From Emcibacter sp. (GTDB lineage: Bacteria > Pseudomonadota > Alphaproteobacteria > Sphingomonadales > Emcibacteraceae), in contig JAIOYI010000001.1 in NCBI GenBank assembly GCA_021741205.1, forward strand, positions 248,001 to 312,000: DNA of 64,000 nucleotides, given 5' to 3'. The notes below the pieces were generated by a model. The model worked only from the letters and a program-made list of their open reading frames with translations. It searched no databases and was not told the origin of the DNA. Shown here in pieces: positions 18,622-27,069 of the stretch (position 1 is its first letter; each line of letters opens with the position of its first letter). A program made the translations under genes and the position numbers.

Positions 18622-18649
18622 TTGACAGTGTCAATATATCTGATATGTT
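18622..18649 (+). promoter_or_regulatory. Promoter with overlapping palindrome before the RND efflux operon
   Basis: TTGACA at 18622-18627 matches a -35 box, and TATGTT at 18644-18649 is a fair -10 after 16 nt. The -35 box is one half of TTGACAGTGTCAA (18622-18634), a perfect inverted repeat around a central G. That is the typical size of a TetR-type repressor site placed to block polymerase. The start codon of the adaptor gene lies about 85 nt downstream. Confidence 0.5.
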
Positions 18650-18733
18650 GTCATCGTAAACATATAATGTGATTCTCTCTGAATATCCGATTTTTGAGCG
18701 AGGGATTTGAAAGAAAGAATTGCGAGAATTACG

Positions 18734-19978
18734 ATGACGGACGAAATAATAAATAACAATAATAAAATCGAAAATGATTCAAGCCTTACCAATGTCTCAT
18801 CTTCGATTTATACCCAAAAAAAATTTAGGGTAGCCTTGGGGGGTGTTATTGTTGTGATTTTGTTGGTCCTTGTTTTTTTTGCAAAGTCCTTGGCATTGGT
18901 AAATCTTAGCAATGATCAAGACTTGATAAGCCATGCCCTGACGGTAAATACATCTGTTCTTCATGCGGTCAATCATTATCAGATCAATCAAAAATATTCA
19001 GGCAGCATCGTTGCTGGTCGAGAAAGTGATCATGGTTTCGATAAGGCAGGACTCTTGGCTGAAATTTTAGTTGATGAGGGGGATACTGTTAAAAAGAATG
19101 ACGTTCTGGCCCGCTTAGATATGAGAAGATTAAACGCCCGCGCCAAAGAGCTTGAAGCGGGGCTTGCCGAGGCCATAGCTCTTGATCAAGAAACAACAGC
19201 ACTTCTTGATCGTGCTCAGGCGTCCTATGACCGTTACCGTGTGTTATTGAATAAAAAACATATATCAGATCAAAAATTTGAACAGGTTAAATTTGATCTT
19301 ATCGCTCTAAAAGCCAGAAAAGTTGCCACGGCATCCACCGTTGATAAAGCCAAGGCCGCTCTAAAAAGCCTTGAAGTAGAAAAAAACATGGCCACCCTAA
19401 CCGCAAGTTTTGATGGTAGTGTACTGCGTCGTTATCAGGATGAAGGAACCGCACTTTCCGCTGGCACCCCTGTCATTCGCCTGATTGAAGACCACCGTTT
19501 GGAAATTCATGTTGGTCTGCCTTTATCGGCCATAGCTTCCCTTGTCATTGGAGATCATTATAATTTTGATTACCATGACCGAAAAATTACAACAACTTTG
19601 CGCACCCTTTTAAATAAAATTGATCAATCTACAAGAACCATAACCGCCATCTTTGATATTGATCCAAGTAACTCAGCCATCAGAAGCGGCGGATTGGCTG
19701 AAATTTCAGTAAATCAGGAAATAAAGCAGAGCGGTTTTTGGCTGCCAAACAGTGCCCTTGCAGAAAGTCACCGTGGGTTATGGAGCGTCTATACCATAGA
19801 ACCCTATAAGGAGACCTCACAATATGGCACCTTATCTCGACAGGAATTACAGCTGCTTTATACCAATGGGGATTTTGCCTTTGTTCGAGGAACATTAACC
19901 GACAAAGACCGCATCGTAACCAATGGTATTCACCGCCTTGTTCCAGGTCAGCTTGTTCGAATACATGAGAAGAACTAG
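18734..19978 (+). CDS. RND efflux periplasmic adaptor (HlyD/MFP family)
   Basis: About 414 residues from the ATG at 18734; a TTG at 18707 is possible but its purine stretch lies too close. A cytoplasmic tail rich in Asn (DEIINNNNKIEN) is followed by one membrane helix (FRVALGGVIVVILLVLVFFAK). Next come a biotinyl-lipoyl half with GLLAEILVDEGDTVKKNDVLARLD, a coiled-coil hairpin (about 130-205 of the mature part) and a beta-barrel domain. There is no lipobox, so it is held by the TM helix. It links the RND pump to an outer-membrane channel. The pump gene follows after 2 nt. No TolC-type gene is nearby. Confidence 0.88.
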   Translation: MTDEIINNNNKIENDSSLTNVSSSIYTQKKFRVALGGVIVVILLVLVFFAKSLALVNLSNDQDLISHALTVNTSVLHAVNHYQINQKYSGSIVAGRESDHGFDKAGLLAEILVDEGDTVKKNDVLARLDMRRLNARAKELEAGLAEAIALDQETTALLDRAQASYDRYRVLLNKKHISDQKFEQVKFDLIALKARKVATASTVDKAKAALKSLEVEKNMATLTASFDGSVLRRYQDEGTALSAGTPVIRLIEDHRLEIHVGLPLSAIASLVIGDHYNFDYHDRKITTTLRTLLNKIDQSTRTITAIFDIDPSNSAIRSGGLAEISVNQEIKQSGFWLPNSALAESHRGLWSVYTIEPYKETSQYGTLSRQELQLLYTNGDFAFVRGTLTDKDRIVTNGIHRLVPGQLVRIHEKN

Positions 19979-19980
19979 CC

Positions 19981-22900
19981 ATGTGGAGCACATTATTTTT
20001 CCGAAACAGACGTCTTACCGTCCTTTTCATTGGTCTGATTATTGTGGCGGGTTTTTCCGCCATTGCCACATTACCCCGACAAGAAGACCCGAGCCTCACC
20101 CACCGCTTTGATTCCGTTAACACCCCTTATCCCGGGGCTAGCGCCGAAAGAGTAGAAGCCCTTGTAACCGAAAAGTTGGAAACGGCATTCAGCAAAATAG
20201 ATGAAATAAAGCGCCTAAGAAGCACATCTCGTACGGGGATGTCATCCATTACCATCGAATTAGAAGATTCCGTTAAGAAATCCGACATAGAGAATGTCTG
20301 GTCAAAAATACGAGACAAAATGAAAGATGCCGAAAGGGAATTGCCCGAAGGTGCAGGCTCTCCCTATCTGCTTGACAATAAAAGTACGGTTTATACCTTT
20401 ATGGTGGGGCTGACTTGGGATATGCCAGAGGGGACCTTTTCAGAACCACAAATTGATATCCTAAGCCGCTTTGCCAAGGAGCTTGAAAATATCATATCTC
20501 CCATCCCAGGTACCGAAGAGGCAAAAGTCTTTGGTGAAATGGATGAAGAAGTTATTGTGACCATTAAACCTGATATTCTGACCTCCGTTGGACTAACCGT
20601 AAAAGATGTTTCCAATGCCATCGCAGAGGCAGATTCAAAAAATCCTGCGGGAGTGTTGCGAGGAGATCAACATGATTTCATTCTGGAAGTGGCAGGCGAG
20701 CTCAAATCCGAAGACAGAATACGCAGCATTCCCTTGAAACAAATATCAACAGGTCAATTTCTGCGGGTTGCGGATGTAGCAGAAGTCCGTAAAGGCAACC
20801 GCACTCCTGCCTATAGCATGGCCATCTTGAACGGGAAACAAGGTGTCATCGTCGGCGCCAAAGTTAATGATGCCGTCCGTGTTGATCATTGGAGCGCAAG
20901 ACTAACCACAGAGCTTGATAAATTTCGTCAAAATCTACCCAAAGCCATCAAGGTCGATATAATTTTTAATCAAGATGTCTACTCGACAAAACGCCTGTCC
21001 ACCTTACTGGGTAATATTGTTATAGGTGCCCTCATCATCATTGTTATCATGATATTCATGATGGGGTGGCGATCGGCTATTCTGGTTGCTTCTGCCTTGC
21101 CACTCACCATTTTTATGGTGATGGGTGCGTTCAACTTTATGCATATACCCCTGCACCAAATGTCCATAACGGGTCTCATTATCGCTCTTGGTCTTTTAAT
21201 TGATAATGCCATTGTTGCGGTCGATGAATATCAAAAATCCAGAAGAATGGGGCATGCGATTGATCTGTCAATTTCAAAAATGGTCAAGCATCTCGCTATT
21301 CCTCTTTTGGCCTCGACCGTGACCACTTGTCTCACGTTTATGCCCATTGTGTTATCCCCTGGGGCAACGGGAGAATTCATTGGCAGCATTGGACTTGCGG
21401 TCATTATTGCACTATTTTCCTCCCTGTTTCTGGCTCTAACCATTGTGCCAGCCCTCACAGGATATTTTGATCGTGGCGAACTTTTACAATCTAAATGTGG
21501 CATTCTCCAAAAAGGCTATAGCAATATTGCTCTTCGGGAAAAATATCGCCGTGGCTTACGTTGGTGTATGGACCATCCCCGCAAAGCGATCCTCCTGTCC
21601 ATAACCATTCCTCTTTTGGGATTTGGATTAAGCACAACCTTAACCCAACAATTTTTCCCACCCGTGGATCGGGATCAGTTCCAACTCCAAATGACACTTC
21701 CCGCCCAAACGAGCCTACAGGAAACCGTACGACAAGTGGGCATTGCCCGACAAATCATGGCAAAATATCCAGAAATCATCAATGATTACTGGGTAGCAGG
21801 CGAGGCCGCCCCAGCGGTATTTTACAACAGTTTTCTTAATCAGTCCGGATTAAACAGTTTCGCCAGTGCCTTCATTCAAACAACATCCGATAAGGCAACT
21901 TTGGATATTCTGCCCCGTCTTCAACGAGATTTGATGGCGGGACTTCCCGATGCCATGATCCTTGCCATCCCTTTTGAACAGGGTCCTCCATTTGAAGCCC
22001 CCATAGAAATTTTCATTTATGGTCAGGATCTGAAAATTCTTTCTGAAAAAGGAGAAGAAATTCGTCAGCTCCTCACCCATACCCAAAATGTGACCTATAC
22101 CAGCGCAAAAATATCATTAAGTCAGCCAAAATTATATTTTATGTCCAATGAAGATGCCGCACAGGTCGCTGGCCTAAAACTCAATCAAATTGCCGATCAG
22201 ATTAATAATAATCTCGAAGGTTATACGGGTGGCAGCATTCTCGAAGGCAGTGAAAATCTTCCCGTAAGGGTAAGAGTGGGGGGCCATGATCGCTCTGACC
22301 TTGCCTATCTTTTCAATAATTCTCTTGTCGCCCCAAATGGCAGTACTGACACGAATAATCATACTATATCTGGGATTCCCCTCAGCAGTCTTGGAACCAT
22401 GACATTAATGCCAAGCTATAATGCCATCAGCAGAAGAGATATGCAGAGGTTAAATATTCTGCAGGCCTTTATCAAACCCTATAGCCTGCCAACCATTGCT
22501 CTTGACGATTTTCAGCGTCGCTTAAAAGAGGCCAACTTTGAACTGCCCGCTGGATATCGGTTAGAATTTGGGGGAGAAAGCGAAAAAAGAACCGAATCAG
22601 AAAGCAAGTTATTTTCCACTGTCCTACCGCTTTTGGTTATTATGATGGGGGTTTTGGTGCTGACATTCAACAGCTTTACCTCTGCGCTCATCATCGGTGG
22701 GGTTGCCTTTTTTAGCGTAGGTCTTGCTCTATTTTCAATCTGGTTATTTGGCTTTCCTATGGGTTTTACTGGCATTATGGGTACTATGGGGCTCATTGGA
22801 CTTGCTATCAATGACAGTATTGTCGTGCTGGCCGCTCTTCGGGCGTCAAAGCTTGCCCGTGCTGCCGATCCCGATGAAATAGTCGATATTGTGGTCAATT

Positions 22901-23142
22901 CCAGCCGCCATGTATTGTCCACAACGCTTACCACCATTGGTGGCTTTATGCCTTTGATTATTTGGGGTGGTAATATGTGGCCCCCTCTTGCCACCGCCAT
23001 AGCCGGCGGCATGGTTGGCTCCACCTTACTTGCCCTCATATTTGTGCCAACCTTCTATTATTTGCGGGTTCGGCGCCGGGCAAGAAAGCAATCTATGATC
23101 CATGAAAATGCTCTCAAAGTTTCTGTAGTAACGGCTGCTTAA
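19981..23142 (+). CDS. RND-family efflux permease
   Basis: 1053 residues, an inner-membrane proton-driven pump of AcrB type. N-terminal helix 1 is followed by the first porter part (about 40-330), helices 2-6 (about 340-500), the second porter part (about 560-860) and helices 7-12. TM4 reads GLLIDNAIVAVDE and TM10 GLAINDSIVVLAAL. The paired Asp and the Lys of AcrB's proton relay are thus partly replaced (one Asp in each helix), as in several RND subfamilies outside classic HAE1. It is coupled to its adaptor by a 2-nt spacing. The 3' end overlaps the convergent MATE gene by 29 nt. Substrates are unknown; drugs or amphiphiles are likely. Confidence 0.92.
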   Translation: MWSTLFFRNRRLTVLFIGLIIVAGFSAIATLPRQEDPSLTHRFDSVNTPYPGASAERVEALVTEKLETAFSKIDEIKRLRSTSRTGMSSITIELEDSVKKSDIENVWSKIRDKMKDAERELPEGAGSPYLLDNKSTVYTFMVGLTWDMPEGTFSEPQIDILSRFAKELENIISPIPGTEEAKVFGEMDEEVIVTIKPDILTSVGLTVKDVSNAIAEADSKNPAGVLRGDQHDFILEVAGELKSEDRIRSIPLKQISTGQFLRVADVAEVRKGNRTPAYSMAILNGKQGVIVGAKVNDAVRVDHWSARLTTELDKFRQNLPKAIKVDIIFNQDVYSTKRLSTLLGNIVIGALIIIVIMIFMMGWRSAILVASALPLTIFMVMGAFNFMHIPLHQMSITGLIIALGLLIDNAIVAVDEYQKSRRMGHAIDLSISKMVKHLAIPLLASTVTTCLTFMPIVLSPGATGEFIGSIGLAVIIALFSSLFLALTIVPALTGYFDRGELLQSKCGILQKGYSNIALREKYRRGLRWCMDHPRKAILLSITIPLLGFGLSTTLTQQFFPPVDRDQFQLQMTLPAQTSLQETVRQVGIARQIMAKYPEIINDYWVAGEAAPAVFYNSFLNQSGLNSFASAFIQTTSDKATLDILPRLQRDLMAGLPDAMILAIPFEQGPPFEAPIEIFIYGQDLKILSEKGEEIRQLLTHTQNVTYTSAKISLSQPKLYFMSNEDAAQVAGLKLNQIADQINNNLEGYTGGSILEGSENLPVRVRVGGHDRSDLAYLFNNSLVAPNGSTDTNNHTISGIPLSSLGTMTLMPSYNAISRRDMQRLNILQAFIKPYSLPTIALDDFQRRLKEANFELPAGYRLEFGGESEKRTESESKLFSTVLPLLVIMMGVLVLTFNSFTSALIIGGVAFFSVGLALFSIWLFGFPMGFTGIMGTMGLIGLAINDSIVVLAALRASKLARAADPDEIVDIVVNSSRHVLSTTLTTIGGFMPLIIWGGNMWPPLATAIAGGMVGSTLLALIFVPTFYYLRVRRRARKQSMIHENALKVSVVTAA

Positions 23143-24505
23143 AATCCAGATAGGACAGATAATAAAAACGTCCCATCAACAAAATACAGGATATCAAACT
23201 AACAATAACCGTGCTTTCAAACAACCCCACCGCTCCCCGCTCAAAATTGAAGGCTAAAATATAAGCCAGCGGAATCATGATAATCAAATATGTGAGAAAA
23301 TAAAGAATTGTAGGCATCCAGATGTCTCGCCGACCCCGAAGCCCATTGCCGATCACCGCTTGTGTGCTGTCAAATAAAAGCATCCACGCCGATAGTATAA
23401 TTAAAGGTGCTGTCACCGTAATAAGAGCGGGTTCGGTGGTGAATAATCCAGAAATTTCAGCAGGAAAAATAATCAATATTCCAAGCAACGGCAACATCAT
23501 AATAATATTAAAAATTATGCCGCAACTTCCCGCCAATATAAGATCACGGTAATCCCGACGCCCAAGAGCAATACCAACCCGTACGGCGGTTGCCCCAGCA
23601 ATGCCGTAGGCTATCATAAAGGGAATTCCATATATGTTAAAGCTAATGGACATGGCGCCAAGGGTCAGAGGACCAATCCAACCTGCAAAAATTTGCAAGG
23701 CGGCAAAACCTGCATGTTCAGCTCCGCTGGTGAGGCCCGCGCCATAACCAACCTGTCGCAATCTTTTCCATTTATGAAGCCGCATATCAACCTTGAGACG
23801 AAGGCCAAATATGTCATACCCCTTCATGTTCAGGATATAATAGATCAACCCCAAAGCCAAAAATGTTCTGACAATAGAGGTGGCCCAAGCGGATCCCTCG
23901 GCCCCCATAGGATCAAAACCCAAATGGCCATATACCATAACCCAGTTGAAAAAAATATTAAGAATATTGGCAAGCCATATGAAAATCATCCCTGGTAATG
24001 GCCGATTAATACCCTCCAAAAAGAAGGTGCAGGCGAGCATCATATTGGTCATGGGAATACCAATTGCAACCGCCCGCATGACAACCCCACCCCCACGGGC
24101 AATATCAGGCGTTTGACCAAGAACTAGTAATAGTTCTTCTCCAAAAATACAGACAATCAACCCAAGAAGACCTATAAAAAAACCATAGGGCAAAGCTCTT
24201 CGCCAAATTCTTCCGCATAATTTATAGTCTTTTGCCCCGTAAGCATTTGATGTCAAAACCATTGTTCCCATCATAAGTCCAATAGAAACAACAATCACCG
24301 AAGCCACAGGCACACTTCCAATACTCTGATAGGCCAGTTCCTGTGCAGAATAACGTCCCACCATCATGGTATCCACAACACCCATGGTCATAATACCAAG
24401 CCGTTGGAAGATAATAGGAAAAGACAGGCGAACCAGTTCAGAAAACTGTCGTTTTATCCTATCCCTTATCCATTTGGAATTGTCTATTTCTTCTCTATCG
24501 TTCAT
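23114..24505 (-). CDS. MATE-family multidrug efflux transporter
   Basis: About 463 residues from the ATG at 24505. A TTG at 24544 would add 13 residues, and neither start has a strong ribosome site. Twelve TM helices in two halves are evident. The first half opens with ELVRLSFPIIFQRLGIMTMGVVDTMMVGRYS, shown by the motif VVDTMMVGR, and the second with QVGYGAGLTSGAEHAGFAALQI. The family exports cationic drugs with Na or H gradients. It is downstream of marC with a short gap and may be the last gene of the yggT-DUF167-folD-marC series. Its 3' end overlaps the RND pump gene tail to tail. Confidence 0.9.
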   Translation of the reverse strand: MNDREEIDNSKWIRDRIKRQFSELVRLSFPIIFQRLGIMTMGVVDTMMVGRYSAQELAYQSIGSVPVASVIVVSIGLMMGTMVLTSNAYGAKDYKLCGRIWRRALPYGFFIGLLGLIVCIFGEELLLVLGQTPDIARGGGVVMRAVAIGIPMTNMMLACTFFLEGINRPLPGMIFIWLANILNIFFNWVMVYGHLGFDPMGAEGSAWATSIVRTFLALGLIYYILNMKGYDIFGLRLKVDMRLHKWKRLRQVGYGAGLTSGAEHAGFAALQIFAGWIGPLTLGAMSISFNIYGIPFMIAYGIAGATAVRVGIALGRRDYRDLILAGSCGIIFNIIMMLPLLGILIIFPAEISGLFTTEPALITVTAPLIILSAWMLLFDSTQAVIGNGLRGRRDIWMPTILYFLTYLIIMIPLAYILAFNFERGAVGLFESTVIVSLISCILLMGRFYYLSYLDFKQPLLQKL

Positions 24506-24573
24506 ATCTTCTTCATAGGGGGAAGAAGATGGGAAGTCACTCAATTTTTCTGACAGAGAGATGAAATATAATC

Positions 24574-25239
24574 TTATGCCCCAAAAAAGCTCATCTTAAT
24601 GCCGTCAAAGACAAATTGAATGGCCATCGCCGCCAAAATCACGCCCAAGATACGGGTTATAACATTGGCAATGGTCTTTCCCATGATGCTCATAATCTTA
24701 CTGGCCATGGATAGCATGATAAATGTTGCCAGCAATACCGCGAGCAAAGCCCCAAGAATGATACCCTGATTTTCAAAACTTGCCGTATTTTGGTTCATCA
24801 AAAGAATACTGGTTGTGATGCTGCCTGGTCCCGCAATGAAGGGAATAGCAAAGGGAAAAACCGAAATATCTTCATATTCTTCATCAGGGTAATATTCCGT
24901 TATACCCTCTTTGCCATGGTCATGAGCAAGACCTTCGGTATTTTTTTCACGGCGTTCGGCACGTTTTTCAAAAATCATTTCAAGGGCAATCATAAAAAGC
25001 AAAATCCCCCCCGCCGTTCTAAAGGCAGGCATACTGATCCCTAGCGTGGTCATAAGATTAGACCCCAGATAAGCAAAAAACAGAAGAATAAGGCCACCAA
25101 TGCAGGTTGCCTTTATAACCATTCGTCTTTTATAGGTGGGGCTAGAGCCTTCGGTAAGAACTGCAAAAATTGGTGCAATACCAACAGGGTCAATCACCAC
25201 AAAAAAGGTAACAAATGTTCCTATAAAAAGTTCATACAT
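24574..25239 (-). CDS. MarC-family integral membrane protein
   Basis: 221 residues with six predicted TM helices. The family signatures FFVVIDPVGIAPIFAVLTEG and FPFAIPFIAGPGSITTSILLM are present. A hydrophilic loop (FEKRAERREKNTEGLAHDHGKEG) separates the halves. The function of MarC/YhgN proteins is not established: the old link to antibiotic resistance has not held up, and YhgN-like members have been linked to amino-acid export. It lies 20 nt downstream of folD and about 70 nt upstream of the MATE start. Confidence 0.88.
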   Translation of the reverse strand: MYELFIGTFVTFFVVIDPVGIAPIFAVLTEGSSPTYKRRMVIKATCIGGLILLFFAYLGSNLMTTLGISMPAFRTAGGILLFMIALEMIFEKRAERREKNTEGLAHDHGKEGITEYYPDEEYEDISVFPFAIPFIAGPGSITTSILLMNQNTASFENQGIILGALLAVLLATFIMLSMASKIMSIMGKTIANVITRILGVILAAMAIQFVFDGIKMSFFGA

Positions 25240-25259
25240 GATCTGTTCCCCAGTAAATT

Positions 25260-26144
25260 TTAAATTTCAGGTTCCGCAACATTGGTCTGCCTGCACGCCG
25301 CCGTAACCGTATTTTTAAGAAGCAATGCAATGGTCATTGGCCCAACTCCACCAGGGACGGGCGTAATTGCGGCAGCATGACGAGCCGCCGCAGCATATTC
25401 AACGTCCCCCACGAGTTTTGTTTTGCCATCTTCCTCTTCAATGCGATTAATGCCCACATCAATAACAATAGCACCGTCCTTAATCCAGTCACCCTTCACA
25501 AGTTCAGGCACCCCGACGGCGGCAATAACAATATCGGCTCTTTTGACGACCCCGGATAAATTACGGGTGCGGCTATGGGCAATGGTTACGGTGCAATTTT
25601 CATTCAGCAATAATTGAGCCATAGGTTTTCCCACAATATTGGATCGCCCCACAACCACCGCATCAAGTCCGCTCATATTTCCCAACCGATTTTTCAACAT
25701 CATAATGCAACCAAGCGGCGTGCAGGGTACCATGCCCTTGCCACCCGTGGCCAGAAGCCCAGAGTTAATCACATGAAATCCGTCCACATCTTTTGCTGGA
25801 GAAATCGCATCAATAACGGCCGCCTCATTGATATGCTTTGGCAACGGTAACTGAACCAGAATACCGTGAACAGCGGGATCATCATTAAGCTTATGCACAA
25901 GACCCACCAATTCCGCTTCGCTCACATCTGGTGTTAAGCGATGTTCAAAGCTTTTCATGCCCGCAGCCAGTGTTGATTTATTTTTATTGCGTACATAAAT
26001 CTGACTGGCAGGATTCTCGCCCACCAGAACCACCGCAAGCCCCGGAATTAAATTGTATTTTTCCTTTAAAATGGCCACTTGCTTTGCCACATCTTGCTTC
26101 AAACTTTCAGAAAAAGCCTTACCGTCAATTACATCCGCCGTCAC
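25260..26144 (-). CDS. folD: Methylenetetrahydrofolate dehydrogenase / cyclohydrolase
   Basis: 294 residues, a cytosolic bifunctional enzyme interconverting 5,10-methylene-THF and 10-formyl-THF with NADP. The markers are YVRNKNKS (catalytic Lys region), [37 protein letters not shown] (NADP site) and [19 protein letters not shown]. The start is GTG at 26144 with AAGGAT about 8 nt upstream. It begins one nucleotide after the DUF167 gene, so translation is coupled. Length is normal. Confidence 0.96.
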   Translation of the reverse strand: MTADVIDGKAFSESLKQDVAKQVAILKEKYNLIPGLAVVLVGENPASQIYVRNKNKSTLAAGMKSFEHRLTPDVSEAELVGLVHKLNDDPAVHGILVQLPLPKHINEAAVIDAISPAKDVDGFHVINSGLLATGGKGMVPCTPLGCIMMLKNRLGNMSGLDAVVVGRSNIVGKPMAQLLLNENCTVTIAHSRTRNLSGVVKRADIVIAAVGVPELVKGDWIKDGAIVIDVGINRIEEEDGKTKLVGDVEYAAAARHAAAITPVPGGVGPMTIALLLKNTVTAACRQTNVAEPEI

Positions 26145-26145
26145 G

Positions 26146-26457
26146 TCACAAATCCTTTATCCACAGTCCAATTTTTTCAAATAAGTCTTTTGAATCACCT
26201 TCGATTAATATCTGTTTATTACGGTTTGTCGCCCCCGATGCAACAGAAATATTCCCCAAAGGCAAGCCCAATGACTTGGACAAATTTTTTATCAAAGTTT
26301 TATTCGCCTTGCCGTTTTCTGGAACTGTGGTGACATGAGCCTTAAGATAGGCCCTCCCGATGTGATCAAATTCCACGGGCCCAAAGCAATTTTTCGAAGC
26401 CTTTGGGGTTAATCGGATCATAAGCCTGATACCATTGGAACAAAGCGTTATGGGCAT
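26146..26457 (-). CDS. DUF167 (YggU-like) family protein
   Basis: 103 residues. [47 protein letters not shown]-type segments and [16 protein letters not shown] match the small YggU/DUF167 fold, whose function is unknown. It is cytosolic with no membrane segment. It sits between yggT (6 nt) and folD (1 nt). The yggT-yggU pairing is widely conserved in proteobacteria, which supports the call. Confidence 0.9.
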   Translation of the reverse strand: MPITLCSNGIRLMIRLTPKASKNCFGPVEFDHIGRAYLKAHVTTVPENGKANKTLIKNLSKSLGLPLGNISVASGATNRNKQILIEGDSKDLFEKIGLWIKDL

Positions 26458-26463
26458 GACTAT

Positions 26464-26763
26464 CTAGGCAAGGGCGATAAGAAAACGAACCAAAATCCGG
26501 CTCGCAAATTCAAGTGCAATAAACAAAAAAATTGGGGAAATATCAATGCCGCCTAAATTGGGCAAAAAATTCCGAATGGGGGTAAGCATCGGTTCAAAAA
26601 CACGATATAACGTGCCAAGAACCATACTGACAACCTGATTATGGCTATTGACAATGGCAAAAGAAACAAGCAGCCCTAAAATAATATAAACCATCAACCC
26701 AAATTTCAAAACACCGAAAAGAGTCTCTACAAGCCAAGCCAAATCATACGCAAAACCACCCAT
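26464..26763 (-). CDS. YggT-family membrane protein
   Basis: 99 residues with two hydrophobic segments (LKFGLMVYIILGLLVSFAI and FLFIALEFASRILVRFLIA). Between them is the family motif RVFEPMLTPIRNFLPNLGGIDISP. YggT/YlmG proteins have been linked to osmotic stress, cell division and cytochrome assembly in various bacteria, with no settled mechanism. It is the first gene of the yggT-DUF167-folD-marC series, and its promoter should lie in 26764-27069. Confidence 0.9.
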   Translation of the reverse strand: MGGFAYDLAWLVETLFGVLKFGLMVYIILGLLVSFAIVNSHNQVVSMVLGTLYRVFEPMLTPIRNFLPNLGGIDISPIFLFIALEFASRILVRFLIALA

Positions 26764-27069
26764 ATTTCTTCCAAATCCTTGTTGTTAAGGTCAAATAACT
26801 TATTCAATAACATATAAGATTTAGTGCCAATCCACCATGAGTTCAATAGTTAAGGCTCAAACAGACCATAAAGTCGGCAAGAATAGTACCTTATCTCTGA
26901 TAATATGGGAGATTCTAAGCATTCACTAGGCAAAATCGCCCTATTGTTGTGCAACCCTGACAATGTTACACTCGTTCTAAATTATTTATTAACTGATTCT
27001 TTATAATATTATATGTGGAGAAGTTTGTTTCTTAAAATTATAGTATTTTAAGAATTATTTGGCGGCATC
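26764..27069. other. Divergent intergenic region, 306 nt
   Basis: This AT-rich stretch lies between yggT (minus) and the propeller gene (plus). It should hold both promoters. I see no tRNA, repeat or convincing ORF. GGCGG directly before the ATG at 27070 is an unusual, C-containing purine-poor ribosome site. Confidence 0.5.
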
